Assembly (NCBI RefSeq): GCF_018324205.1
Contig: NZ_AP023356.1
Span: 8,996,501 to 9,060,500, forward strand
DNA length: 64,000 nucleotides
Direction of reading: 5' to 3'
Origin: Actinoplanes ianthinogenes
GTDB lineage: Bacteria > Actinomycetota > Actinomycetes > Mycobacteriales > Micromonosporaceae
In this document: piece after piece, positions 15,901 to 26,783 of the stretch
Layout: every line of letters starts with the position of its first letter
Position numbering within the stretch: position 1 is the stretch's first letter
Notes under the pieces: generated by a model
The model's input: the letters and a program-made list of their open reading frames with translations, nothing else
Database searches by the model: none
Told to the model about the DNA's origin: nothing
Translations under genes and position numbers: made by a program

Positions 15901-16253
15901 GTTTCTGGGAGACCGTCACCGGCAGCGACCTGACCAGGCACTGGACGGCGTTCGAGGCCCGGGCGCGGGTGTTGCCGGACGACTACCGGGCGGCGTGGGA
16001 GCAGATCAAGGCCGGCCTGTTCCCGCACGGTGACTTCACCGGCCGCAACCTCACGCCGATCCTGGACTCCGCTCTGGCGTTGCTCGAAGAGGCCGCGGCG
16101 GAGGGGCAGAGCGTCGGGGAGGTCCTCGGCGACGACATCCCCGGCTTCTGCGCGGCCCTGACCGGGGGGACCGGCGCGCGGACCTACCGCGACCGGTGGC
16201 GCGAGCAGCTCAACGACAACGTGGCGCGAAAACTGAGCCGGCTGGGAGGCTGA
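15897..16253 (+). CDS. DUF1048 domain protein (first paralogue)
   Basis: A 118-aa helical protein of the DUF1048 family. Landmarks are FEARARVLPDDYRAAWEQIKAGLF, then SALALLEEAAAEGQSVGEVLGDDIPGFCAALTG, the standard tail that ends at the conserved D..FC. Members are encoded next to PadR regulators and have no established biochemical role; they may act as regulator partners. ATG 15897 overlaps the PadR stop. The second paralogue starts 1 bp after this gene ends. Confidence 0.8.
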   Translation: MSFWETVTGSDLTRHWTAFEARARVLPDDYRAAWEQIKAGLFPHGDFTGRNLTPILDSALALLEEAAAEGQSVGEVLGDDIPGFCAALTGGTGARTYRDRWREQLNDNVARKLSRLGG

Positions 16254-16254
16254 C

Positions 16255-16557
16255 GTGGGCATCCGGGACATCATCGAGGGCAAGAAGCAGTGGCGGGCGC
16301 ACGTCGCGCGGGTCAAGGCACTCCCGCCGGACTACCGGATCGTCTACCGGGAGATGCAGAAGTACCTGTTCAAGGTCGGCCCGGTCGACCTGCACGACGG
16401 ACAGCTGCTCACCGGCATCGTCGACTTCTTCGCCGAGGGCGCCGCGTCCGGCAAGGGTGTCATGGCGCTCATCGGCCCCGACGTCGCCGCCTTCTGCGAC
16501 GGCCTGATCCAGGACACCCCCACCTACGCCGACATGTACCGGCGATCCATCACCTGA
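16255..16557 (+). CDS. DUF1048 domain protein (second paralogue)
   Basis: A 100-aa DUF1048 protein. MGIRDIIEGKKQWRAHVARVKALPPDYRIVYREMQKYLF aligns with the first paralogue's ARARVLPDDYRAAWEQIKAGLF, and it ends in LIGPDVAAFCDGLIQDTP. It starts at GTG 16255, 1 bp after the preceding stop, and is the last gene of the PadR operon. It is shorter at the C-terminus than its partner; the two may form a heteromer, which is inference only. Confidence 0.8.
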   Translation: MGIRDIIEGKKQWRAHVARVKALPPDYRIVYREMQKYLFKVGPVDLHDGQLLTGIVDFFAEGAASGKGVMALIGPDVAAFCDGLIQDTPTYADMYRRSIT

Positions 16558-16573
16558 CCGGAAGGCGCTGGGC

Positions 16574-17056
16574 TCAACCGCCTCGGGTGACCAGAGCGGC
16601 GTAGCGGTCCAGGTACAGGGACCATCCCTCGTCGTGGGCGACGCCGTCGTGCACGGACTGCCAGCCGGGGCCGTGCCGGTCGAGGTGGCGGTGCTCGAGT
16701 TCGACGCGGGTGCGGTCCGGGGTCTCGGCGATGAACCGGACCTCGACCTCACTGGTGTTGCCGGGCTCGGTCTCGATCTGCCACTGCGGGCTGATGTCCC
16801 AGCTGAACACGACCCGGTCCGGCGGCTCGTAGGCCAGGATCCGTGCCCAGCGGCACTCGGTGCCATCGGCGGCGCGGTCGTAGATGTGGCCGCCGACCTT
16901 CGGCTCGAACACGGTTTCGACGATCGGGGCGCCGAGCAGATTGTGTTCCGGCGGCTTGAAGTCGCCGAACCGGTCGGTGAAAACGCTGAAGGCGCGCTCG
17001 ACCGGCGCCTCGACGGTGATCTGCCGCTGCACCACCACGGCCGCTGTCTCTGTCAC
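16574..17056 (-). CDS. SRPBCC (AHSA1/START-like) domain protein
   Basis: A 160-aa protein of the activator-of-Hsp90-ATPase-like SRPBCC family: ITVEAPVERAFSVFTDRFGDF at the N-terminus, FEPKVGGHIYDRAADGTECRWARILAYEPPDRVVFSWDI in the middle and HDGVAHDEGWSLYLDRYAAL at the end. The fold is a ligand-binding cavity; the ligand is unknown. Its ATG overlaps the stop of the upstream ArsR-type gene (ATGA), the usual actinobacterial ArsR-SRPBCC pair. The two are translationally coupled and share one promoter. Confidence 0.88.
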   Translation of the reverse strand: MTETAAVVVQRQITVEAPVERAFSVFTDRFGDFKPPEHNLLGAPIVETVFEPKVGGHIYDRAADGTECRWARILAYEPPDRVVFSWDISPQWQIETEPGNTSEVEVRFIAETPDRTRVELEHRHLDRHGPGWQSVHDGVAHDEGWSLYLDRYAALVTRGG

Positions 17057-17394
17057 GACTCCTCCTCATGCGACGTGTTGTCCGGTTCGGGTTCTTCGAC
17101 CACCTGCTGGTAACCACCGAGCGCACGGCTCCAGAAGGTGTCCAGCTGATCTCGTAGCGCCGCCACCCCGGCCGGGTTCAGCCGGTAGACCCGGCGGGTG
17201 CCGGCGGCTTCGTCGGTGACCAGCCCGGCATCCTTGAGCACCTTCAGGTGCTGCGACACCGCGGGCCGGCTGATCGGCAGTTCGTCGGCCAGCTCGCCGA
17301 CTGCCCGCGGTCGCTCGGCCAGGCACGTGACGATGGAGCGCCTGGTCGGATCGGCGAGGACCTCCCAGCCATCGGCCGATGGGTAAGTAGCCAC
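17053..17394 (-). CDS. ArsR-family winged-helix regulator
   Basis: A 113-aa ArsR/SmtB-type regulator lacking a metal-binding Cys motif in helix 3. VLADPTRRSIVTCLAERPRAVGELADELPISRPAVSQHLKVLKDAGLVTDEAAGTRRVYRLNP is the full winged helix. GTG 17394 is chosen because MATYPSADGWEVLADPTRR is the normal start of the family; the frame stays open to 17493 but that would include the operator. It is coupled to the SRPBCC gene and divergent from the copper ATPase gene. It is probably autorepressed through the inverted repeat 4 bp upstream of its start. Confidence 0.85.
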   Translation of the reverse strand: MATYPSADGWEVLADPTRRSIVTCLAERPRAVGELADELPISRPAVSQHLKVLKDAGLVTDEAAGTRRVYRLNPAGVAALRDQLDTFWSRALGGYQQVVEEPEPDNTSHEEES

Positions 17395-17398
17395 GAAC

Positions 17399-17416
17399 GG
17401 TAAGTTACGACTTACC
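17399..17416. promoter_or_regulatory. Inverted-repeat operator of the ArsR-type regulator
   Basis: GGTAAGT-N4-ACTTACC, perfect 7-bp arms, 4 bp upstream of the regulator's GTG. Its position over or next to the transcription start fits autorepression. Confidence 0.65.
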
Positions 17417-17447
17417 AATTGGGCCGTCAAGAGCCTCTGCTTGTCGG

Positions 17448-17464
17448 ATACCCCCCAGGGGTAT
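17448..17464. promoter_or_regulatory. CsoR-type copper operator
   Basis: ATACCCCCCAGGGGTAT matches the well-known CsoR operator pattern, a G/C-rich tract flanked by TA inverted repeats. It lies 28 bp upstream of the copB start. No csoR gene is in the window, so the repressor must act from elsewhere. Confidence 0.8.
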
Positions 17465-17491
17465 ACGGTTCGGGCAGGGGAGGTGGTCGAC

Positions 17492-19621
17492 ATGGTGACC
17501 GAAGACCACGGGCTGCATGGCTCGGCCGTCGCGCACAGGCAGGCTCACCACCGGCCGGCGGCGCATGCCGGACATGGCGGCGCTCATCACGGTGGGCACG
17601 ACAAACACGCGGGGCATGACCCGGAGGCGTTCCGGCGCAAGTTCTGGCTGAGTCTGATCCTGACGGTGCCGATCGTGGCGACCAGCGAGATGGTGATGGA
17701 CTGGTTCGGCTACTCGCTGGACTTCCCGGGCATCTCCTGGGTCGGCCCGGTGCTCGGCACCGCGGTGTTCTTCTACGGTGGACGGCCGTTCCTGGCCGGC
17801 GCGGTCAGCGAGATCCGGAACCGGGCGCCGGGCATGATGCTGCTGATCGCGATGGCGATCACGGTGGCCTTCACTGCCTCGCTGGTGACCAGTTTCGGCT
17901 GGTTCGACCTGGACTTCTGGTGGGAGCTGGCGGCGCTGGTGACCATCATGCTGCTCGGGCACTGGCAGGAGATGAAGGCGATCGGCCAGGCCCAGGGCGC
18001 TCTGGCGGCGCTCGCGGCGCTGCTGCCCGACGACGCCGAGCGGGTCACCGCCGACGGCAGTGCGGAGCGGGTCCCGGTGGCCGCGCTGGCCGTGGGGGAC
18101 ACCGTGCTGGTGCGCTCCGGCGGCCGCGTCCCGGCCGACGGCCGGATCGTCGACGGCACGGCGGAGCTGGACGAGTCCATGATCACCGGTGAGTCACGGG
18201 CGGTGTCGCGCGGCGAGGGCGATCGCGTGGTGGCCGGCACGGTGGCCACCGACTCGGCGATCCGGGTCCGGGTGGAGGCCGTCGGGGAGGACACCGCGCT
18301 GGCCGGGATCGGCCGCCTCGTGGCGCAGGCGCAGGCCGCCGGCGGGCGCGCTCAGGTGCTCGCGGACCGGTTCGCGGCGATGCTGTTCTACATCGCGACG
18401 GCGGCGGCCCTGCTGACCTTTGTTGTCTGGTGGGCGCTCGGGGACGTGGACGAGGCGGTCGTGCGTACCGTAACGGTGTTGGTCATCGCGTGCCCGCATG
18501 CGCTCGGCCTGGCGATCCCGCTCGTGATCGCCCTGTCCACGGCACTGTCGGCACGGGCGGGCATCCTGATCAAGGATCGGCTGGCCCTGGAGCGGATGCG
18601 CACCGTCGACGCGGTGCTGTTCGACAAGACCGGCACGCTGACCAAGGGCGCGCACACGGTGACCGGCACCGTGGCCGCCGACGGGTTCACCGAGGACGAG
18701 GTGCTGCGCATCGCCGGGGCGGTCGAGGCCGACAGTGAACACCCGCTCGCCCGGGCGCTGACCGCGGTCGCCCACGACCGCGGGCTGCGGGCGACCGCGT
18801 CCGGCTTCCGGTCGCTGACCGGTCGCGGCGTGCAAGCGACGATCAACGGATTGACGTACGCGGTGGGCGGGCCGACCCTGCTGCGCGAACTCGGCGCCAC
18901 CGTCCCGCCGCCCCTGCGGGCTGCCGCGGAGCAGTGGTCGGATCGCGGCGCCGCGGTGCTGAACCTGCTGCGCCTCGACAGCGGGGGAGCGCCCGCGGTG
19001 ATCGCGGCGTTCGCCCTGGAGGACCAGGTCCGGCCGGAGGCCCGGCAGGCCGTCGAGCAGCTGCGCGCCGCCGGGATCGGCAAGATCGTGATGATCACCG
19101 GGGATGCGCGGCCGGTCGCCCGGGCGGTCGCCGGCGATCTCGGGTTCGTGCCCGGCGTGGACGAGGTCTTCGCCGAGGTGCTGCCCGCCGACAAGGACCG
19201 GGCCGTGGCCGGCCTGCAATCGCGGGGCCTGCGGGTGGCGATGGTCGGCGACGGCGTCAACGACGCCCCGGCGCTGGCCCGCGCCGACGTGGGCCTGGCC
19301 ATCGGCGCCGGCACCGACGTCGCGATCGAGTCCGCCGGCGTCGTGCTGGCCTCCTCGGACCCGCGTGCCGTGACCGGGGTGATCCGCCTGTCGAAGGCGT
19401 CCTATCGCAAGATGACGCAAAACCTGGCCTGGGCGGCCGGCTACAACATCGTCGCCATCCCGCTCGCCGCCGGGGTGCTGGCGTTCGCCGGGATCACGCT
19501 GAGCCCGGCGATCGGCGCGGTGCTGATGAGCGCCTCGACCATCGTGGTCGCGTTCAACGCGCAGCTGCTGCGCCGGGTCCGGCTGACCCCGCAGGCCCAG
19601 GACGTCCGCGAGATAGGGTGA
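17492..19621 (+). CDS. copB: Heavy-metal P1B-type ATPase, CopB-like copper exporter
   Basis: A 709-aa metal pump. The first 45 residues carry 12 histidines in place of a Cys-x-x-Cys domain. The transmembrane metal motif is CPH (334-336 in VIACPHALGLAIP), the mark of the CopB/P1B-3 subgroup (Cu). DKTGTLT carries the phosphorylated Asp378; TGES, SEHPLAR and GDGVNDAPAL complete the actuator and nucleotide domains. It sits in the plasma membrane and exports copper. ATG 17492 has GGGGAGG 8 bases upstream. A CsoR-type operator lies just before it, and it is followed by two probable copper-cassette genes. Confidence 0.9.
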   Translation: MVTEDHGLHGSAVAHRQAHHRPAAHAGHGGAHHGGHDKHAGHDPEAFRRKFWLSLILTVPIVATSEMVMDWFGYSLDFPGISWVGPVLGTAVFFYGGRPFLAGAVSEIRNRAPGMMLLIAMAITVAFTASLVTSFGWFDLDFWWELAALVTIMLLGHWQEMKAIGQAQGALAALAALLPDDAERVTADGSAERVPVAALAVGDTVLVRSGGRVPADGRIVDGTAELDESMITGESRAVSRGEGDRVVAGTVATDSAIRVRVEAVGEDTALAGIGRLVAQAQAAGGRAQVLADRFAAMLFYIATAAALLTFVVWWALGDVDEAVVRTVTVLVIACPHALGLAIPLVIALSTALSARAGILIKDRLALERMRTVDAVLFDKTGTLTKGAHTVTGTVAADGFTEDEVLRIAGAVEADSEHPLARALTAVAHDRGLRATASGFRSLTGRGVQATINGLTYAVGGPTLLRELGATVPPPLRAAAEQWSDRGAAVLNLLRLDSGGAPAVIAAFALEDQVRPEARQAVEQLRAAGIGKIVMITGDARPVARAVAGDLGFVPGVDEVFAEVLPADKDRAVAGLQSRGLRVAMVGDGVNDAPALARADVGLAIGAGTDVAIESAGVVLASSDPRAVTGVIRLSKASYRKMTQNLAWAAGYNIVAIPLAAGVLAFAGITLSPAIGAVLMSASTIVVAFNAQLLRRVRLTPQAQDVREIG

Positions 19622-19626
19622 TCGTC

Positions 19627-20040
19627 ATGATCGGTCCAACGGCAGCATCGATCGGGCGTGGCGCCCGGACGGTGCTGCTGTTGTGCACCGTGCTCGGGCT
19701 GGCGCTGATGCACACCCTGGGCCACTCCGGCGTCCGCGCCGAGCACTCCGGCAGCGTGGCGATGACCTCGATGTCGGCGACGCTGACGGCGGCCGAGGAC
19801 TGCCCGGACGACCACTGCGCCGGCGGGCACGATCACGGGCAGCTGAGCCTCTGGAGCGTCTGTCTCGCCGTGCTGGGCGGACTCACCGTCGTCGTCCTGC
19901 TGGCGATGGCGCTGCTGGTCGCCACCCGGTCGGGTGACCGGCCGCGAGGCACGAGGGGATCGCGGCACCGGGCCGGCCGGGCGCCGCCGATTCCCGGGGC
20001 CGGACTCACCCTCGCCGCGACAGCGGTGCTGCGCATATAG
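19627..20040 (+). CDS. DUF6153-like membrane protein of the copper cassette
   Basis: A 137-aa protein with two hydrophobic helices (about 13-28 and 78-98). The extracellular loop between them is rich in His, Cys and acidic residues (HTLGHSGVRAEHSG, CPDDHCAGGHDHG), a likely copper-binding patch. The LGLALMHTLGH stretch fits the DUF6153 family of actinobacteria. An alternative GTG at 19618 overlaps the copB stop (GTGA), so it is translationally coupled or nearly so. Probable role: metal binding at the cell surface beside the CopB pump. The family name is from memory of the motif. Confidence 0.65.
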   Translation: MIGPTAASIGRGARTVLLLCTVLGLALMHTLGHSGVRAEHSGSVAMTSMSATLTAAEDCPDDHCAGGHDHGQLSLWSVCLAVLGGLTVVVLLAMALLVATRSGDRPRGTRGSRHRAGRAPPIPGAGLTLAATAVLRI

Positions 20041-20091
20041 GAACGGGCCGTTTCCCGCGTCCACCCGTTTCTGTCGAAAGGTCCTACCGCG

Positions 20092-20697
20092 ATGATGCGT
20101 ACCCTCAAGCTGTCCCGCGGCCTGCTGGCCGTCACCGCCGTCCTGGCGCTCGCCGCCTGCGGCGAAAGCACCTCCTCGGACTCCGGCCCGGCGCCGTCGG
20201 CCGCCGCCTCCGCCGCGACCTCGGCGACGTTCAACGACGCCGACGTCGCGTTCGCCCAGCAGATGATCCCGCACCACCAGTCGGCCATCGCCATGGCGAA
20301 GATGGCCACCGGCCACGTCGGCGACCCGCGCGTGGCCGAGCTCGCCCGCAAGATCCAGGCAGCTCAGCAGCCCGAGATCGACACCATGAACCGGTGGCTG
20401 ACCGCCTGGGGAAAGCCCCTGGCGAGTCCCGGCGGCGAGGCGATGGAGGGCATGGACCACGGTGACATGGCCGGCGTCGACGAGCTGGACATGACGGCTC
20501 TGATGAACGCCAAGGGCACGCCGTGGGACAAGGAGTTCCTGGCGGTGATGGTGAAGCATCACCAGGGCGCGGTCGTGATGGCCGAGCAGGAGCTCGCCCA
20601 GGGCGCCAGCTCGGATGCCAAGGCGCTCGCGCAGGCGATCATCACCGATCAGCAGGCGCAGATCACCGAGATGAAGCAGTTGCGTGCCGGCTTGTAA
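20092..20697 (+). CDS. DUF305 lipoprotein
   Basis: A 201-aa lipoprotein: signal peptide LLAVTAVLALAAC with lipobox LAAC, a Ser/Ala spacer, then the DUF305 domain with two copies of the His-Met pattern (FAQQMIPHHQSAIAMAKMA at ~54-72 and FLAVMVKHHQGAVVMAEQEL at ~146-165). The MxxHHQxAxxMA motifs are ferritin-like four-helix elements, and the Met/His-rich linker GMDHGDMAG suggests copper binding. ATG 20092 or the next codon, also ATG, follows GAAAGGTCC. It lies 51 bp behind the DUF6153-like gene and probably belongs to the same copper-responsive unit. Confidence 0.88.
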   Translation: MMRTLKLSRGLLAVTAVLALAACGESTSSDSGPAPSAAASAATSATFNDADVAFAQQMIPHHQSAIAMAKMATGHVGDPRVAELARKIQAAQQPEIDTMNRWLTAWGKPLASPGGEAMEGMDHGDMAGVDELDMTALMNAKGTPWDKEFLAVMVKHHQGAVVMAEQELAQGASSDAKALAQAIITDQQAQITEMKQLRAGL

Positions 20698-20794
20698 GAG
20701 CTCCGGCTGCTAGGTCAGTCCTGCGGGACGGTTCGCGCGGTCGACGGTGCCGAGTTCACCGTCGACCGCGGCGAGGCCGTCGCGGTGCCCGGAA

Positions 20795-20814
20795 TCACTT
20801 GCATCTTGAAGTGA
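20795..20814. promoter_or_regulatory. Operator-like dyad 1 upstream of the dioxygenase gene
   Basis: TCACTT-N8-AAGTGA, perfect 6-bp arms. An identical-arm copy follows 34 bp later at 20829. Confidence 0.6.
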
Positions 20815-20828
20815 GTGGGGCCTACGGT

Positions 20829-20848
20829 TCACTTAACGCTTGAAGTGA
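20829..20848. promoter_or_regulatory. Operator-like dyad 2 upstream of the dioxygenase gene
   Basis: A second TCACTT-N8-AAGTGA with the same arms, the same 8-bp spacing and the CTTGAAGTGAG right side shared with dyad 1, 10 bp before the dioxygenase start. Two sites 34 bp (about three helical turns) apart suggest cooperative repression. Confidence 0.6.
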
Positions 20849-20858
20849 GGGTGGGGCC

Positions 20859-21714
20859 ATGAGCGCTTTTGTGAATACGAGCCGTCCAGCCGGTGCCTAC
20901 GACGCGCTCCTGGCCCGGGCGCTGCCCGCGGCGCGCGCTCAGCGCATCTGGGAGCCGGCCGACGGGGCGCTGCCGTCGCTGTTCGTCAGCCACGGCGTGC
21001 CGCCGACGCTCGACGACCAGCAGTGGCTCGACGACCTGTTCGCCTGGGGTCAGTCGATGCCCAAGCCCCGGGGCATCGTGGTCGTCTCGGCGCACTGGGA
21101 GGCGGCGCCGGCCGCGCTGTCCGGGTCCGCCGCGGGCACCCCGCTCTACTACGACTTCGGCGGTTTCCACCCGCGGTACTACACGCTGCCGTATGCCACG
21201 CCCGACGCCACCGACCTGGCCCACCGCATCGCCGGCACGCTCGACTCCGCCACCCCGGTGCACCAGTTCGTCGACCGCGGGCTCGACCACGGCGCGTTCA
21301 TCCCGCTGATGGCGATGTATCCGGCCGCCGACGTCCCGGTCGTGCAGCTGTCCATGCCGAGCCTCGACCCGCAGGCGCTGCTCGCGCTCGGCCGGCGGCT
21401 GCGTGGCCTGCGCGACGAGGGCATCCTGGTCATCGGGTCCGGGTTCATGACGCACAGCTTCGCCACCATGCGCAATCCCGCGCTCGCCGGGCACACCAGG
21501 GCGTTCGACGAGTGGGCCATCGACGCGGTGACCCGCGGTGACGTCGACGCGCTGACCGACTATCGGGCGAAGGCTCCCGGCGTCGAGGTCGCGCACCCCA
21601 CCGCGGATCACTATGTCCCGCTGCTGCTCACGCTCGGTGCGGCCACCGATCCCACCACCGCGGTCTCCACCATCGACCGCATCTGTTTCGGCAACTCGAT
21701 CCGGTCGATCACCG

Positions 21715-21722
<8 letters not shown>
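20859..21722 (+). CDS. Class III extradiol (LigB/4,5-DOPA dioxygenase-like) dioxygenase
   Basis: A 287-aa member of the DODA-type LigB family, which opens catechol rings with a mononuclear metal. Expected ligands are visible: His45 in FVSHGVPP, His79 in VVSAHWE, His144 in RGLDHGAFIPL, and the late AHPTADHYVPL block. The natural substrate cannot be read. ATG 20859 is preceded by GAGGGTGGGG. Two identical-arm dyads occupy the promoter, but no regulator gene adjoins. Its end overlaps the convergent glgX gene by 8 bp. Confidence 0.85.
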
Positions 21723-23858
<2,136 letters not shown>

Positions 23859-23862
<4 letters not shown>

Positions 23863-26570
23863 GACGTCACCTTCTCGATCAGCTCGCGGGCGACGTCGCC
23901 GACGGACTTGACCGCGCCGTGGCGGCGCAGGATCAGGTCGGCGACCAGTCCGGTCCACCCGGTCTGGTGGAACGCGCCGATCGCGGCGCCGTTGTCGCCG
24001 TGGAAGTACTCGCTGAAGATCAGGTTGTCGTGCCAGTCCGGGTCGGTCTGCATCCGCTCGGTCCCGCCGAAACAGGGCCGCCGCCCGTGCGCGTCGTTGG
24101 TGAACAGCGAGATCAGTCGATCCTGGAGGTCGGCGATGATCCGGTCGAGGGGGAGCCGCCGGCCCGAGCCGGTCGGGTATTCGAGCTGGTAGTCGTCGCC
24201 GTAGAACCGGTGGTAGCGCTCCAGCGACTCGACCACCATGTAGTTGACCGGCATCCAGATCGGGCCACGCCAGTTCGAGTTGCCGCCGAACATCGAGGTG
24301 GTCGACTCGGCCGGCTCGTAGTCGATCGACGAGTGGTATCCCTCGGCGTCGAACTGGTAGGGGTGCTCGCGGTGGTATGCCGACAGCGCCCGCAGACCGT
24401 GCGGGGACAGGAACTCGGACTCGTCGAACAGCTTGGCGAACAACCGCTCCAGCTGGTTCGGCCGGGCCACCGACAGCAGCAGCCGCCGGCCGGCGTCGTC
24501 GCCGCGCAGCTGGGCGGTCTCGACCAGCTTCTCCATGTCGCTGAGGCCCTCGTGCTGGAGGAAGCGCATGAAGCCCTTGTTCATGTCCATCGCGTTCTGG
24601 AGCAGGTCGCCGTCGATCACCAGGGCCGCCAGGACGGGGATGATCCCGACCATCGAGTGGACCTTGATCGGGACGGCCTGGCCGGACGGAGTGATCAGCC
24701 GGTCGTAGAACAGCCCGTCGGCGTCGTCCCACAACCCCTGCTTCTCCAGAGCCTTGCGGATGCCCGCGAAGTGCTCCAGGAACTTCACGACCAGGTCCCG
24801 CCCCTGGCGCTTGCCCGACCATTGCAGGATGGCCGCGATGGCGCCCATCGCCGCGGCATAGGCGCCCATCCAGCCGGTGGCGTCGGACTGCTGGAGGGTG
24901 TAACCGTCGGGCAGGTGCGAGCGGTCGATCGGCCCGATGTTGTCCAGGCCCAGGAAACCGCCCTCGAACACGTTCTTGTCGCCGGCGTCCTGACGGTTCA
25001 CCCACCAGGTGAAGTTGACCAGCAGCTTGTCGAACACCCGGGACAGGAAGTCGAAGTCACGGGCGCCGTCGATGGCGAAGATCTGGAGCGCGGCCCAGGC
25101 GTGCACCGGCGGGTTCACATCGCCGAAATCCCATTCGTACGCCGGGAGCGCCCCGTTCGGACTCTGGAACCATTCCCGGCACACCAGGATCAGCTGGTAC
25201 TTGGCGAACGCCGGGTCCAGGTGCGCCAGCGGGACGGTGTGGAAGGCCAGATCCCACGCGGCGAACCAGGGGTACTCCCACTTGTCCGGCATCGAGATGA
25301 TGTCGAACCCGTTGAAGTTGCGCCACTTGGCGTTGCGCCCGGTCAGCCGCTCCGCGGGCGGGGTGGGCTGGCCGGGGTCGCCGTCCAGCCAGCGGTCGAC
25401 GTCGTAGTAGAACAGCTGCTTGCTCCAGAGCATGCCGGCCGAGGCCTGCCGCAGCACCAGCGCCTCGTCCGCGCCGGCGCCCGCCGGGGTGAGCTCGGCG
25501 TAGAACTCGTCGGCCTCGCCGCGGCGCCCGGCCACCACCCGGTCGTAGTCGTCGCCGAGCGCGTCGGCCGCGCTGCTTCGGCCCTCGACCGCGGGACGCA
25601 GGCGCAGGCGCAGCTCGGTGGTCCCGCCCGCCGGCACCGTGATCTCATACCAGAACGAGCACTTGGTGCCGGTCCGCTCGGGGTTCACGGTCGGCGCACC
25701 GTGCACCACGTGGTCATTGATGCCATCTTTCGGGTACGCGGTGATCGGCGCCGCGTTGTCCAGGCGTACCAGATTGGTCTCGTTCTCGCAGAACAGTAAC
25801 CGGGGGCCAGCGCCGTCCGGACCGGCCGCCGCGATCAGTTCCATCGTCCCGGTGATCGGATGCTCGATCAGCACCGACCGATCGCCGGCGGCCCGCAGCG
25901 ACGGACGGGTCCCGTCGTCCCCCCACGACCAGGTGTTGCGGAACCAGGCGGTGGGCAGCACGTGCAGCGTCTCCGCCTCGGGGCCCTTGTTGGTGACCTG
26001 GATGCTCATCAGCAGGTCGTCCGGGCCGGCCTTGGCGTACACCACCTCGGTGATCCAATAGCGGTCCTCGTCGAACGCGCCGGTGTCGAGCAGCTCGTAC
26101 TCGGGCTCGTACCGGTCCCGGCGCGCATTGGTGTCGATCAGGTCCTGATACGGGAACTCGCCCTGCGGGTAGTGGTAGCGCCACCGGTTCCAGGCGTGCG
26201 ACGGGATGGCGTCCAGGTACCACCAGTACTCCTTGACGTCCTCGCCGTGATTGCCCTGCGGGCCGGTCAGCCCGAACGCGCGTTCCTTGAGGATCGGGTC
26301 GCGCCCGTTCCACAACGCCAGCGACAGGCACAGCCGCTGCTCGATGTCGCAGAACCCGGCCATCCCGTCCTCGCCCCACCGGTACGCCCGGGACCGGGCG
26401 TGATCGTGCGGCAGGTAGTCCCACGCGTTGCCGTCGGCGCTGTAGTCCTCCCGGACCGTGCCCCACTGCCGCTCGCTGACGTACGGCCCCCACCGGTACC
26501 AATCCCCGGCCTGTCGCAGCCCGTGCTCCAACCGCCCGAACCGCGCTACTCGATCGCTCTCGGCACCCAT
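23859..26570 (-). CDS. Large GH63-like glucosidase (MGH1-type)
   Basis: A 903-aa cytoplasmic protein of the MGH1/GH63-like glycosidase family: an N-terminal ~400-residue beta-rich domain (WGPYVSERQWGTVREDYS), then an (alpha/alpha)6 barrel with KWEYPWFAAWDLAFHTVPLA, NGALPAYEWDFGDVNPPVHAWA, SNWRGPIWMPVNYMVVESL and the C-terminal GDNGAAIGAFHQTGWTGLVADL. Relatives are often called mannosyl oligosaccharide glucosidase or simply glucosidase; the substrate is unproven. ATG 26570 follows GGAGAAC. It is coupled to glgX through ATGA, suggesting joint alpha-glucan turnover. Confidence 0.85.
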
Positions 26571-26783
26571 CGACGTTCTCCGTCCCACTCGGCGACCCCG
26601 TGCCAACCTGTGGCCGCTTCGTTCCTATGCCGCGAGCGACCAGCGGTGCATCACCCTCTGTGTGCCATGTTTCCACCGTCAGTGGTCGATGGGTTGCTGC
26701 GTCCGAACCTCACCCGGACAGGAGGAGGACGGCTCGCCGGGCGGCTGGTTCAATCGCCCGTGGCGCTGGGAGGTGGCACGGGC

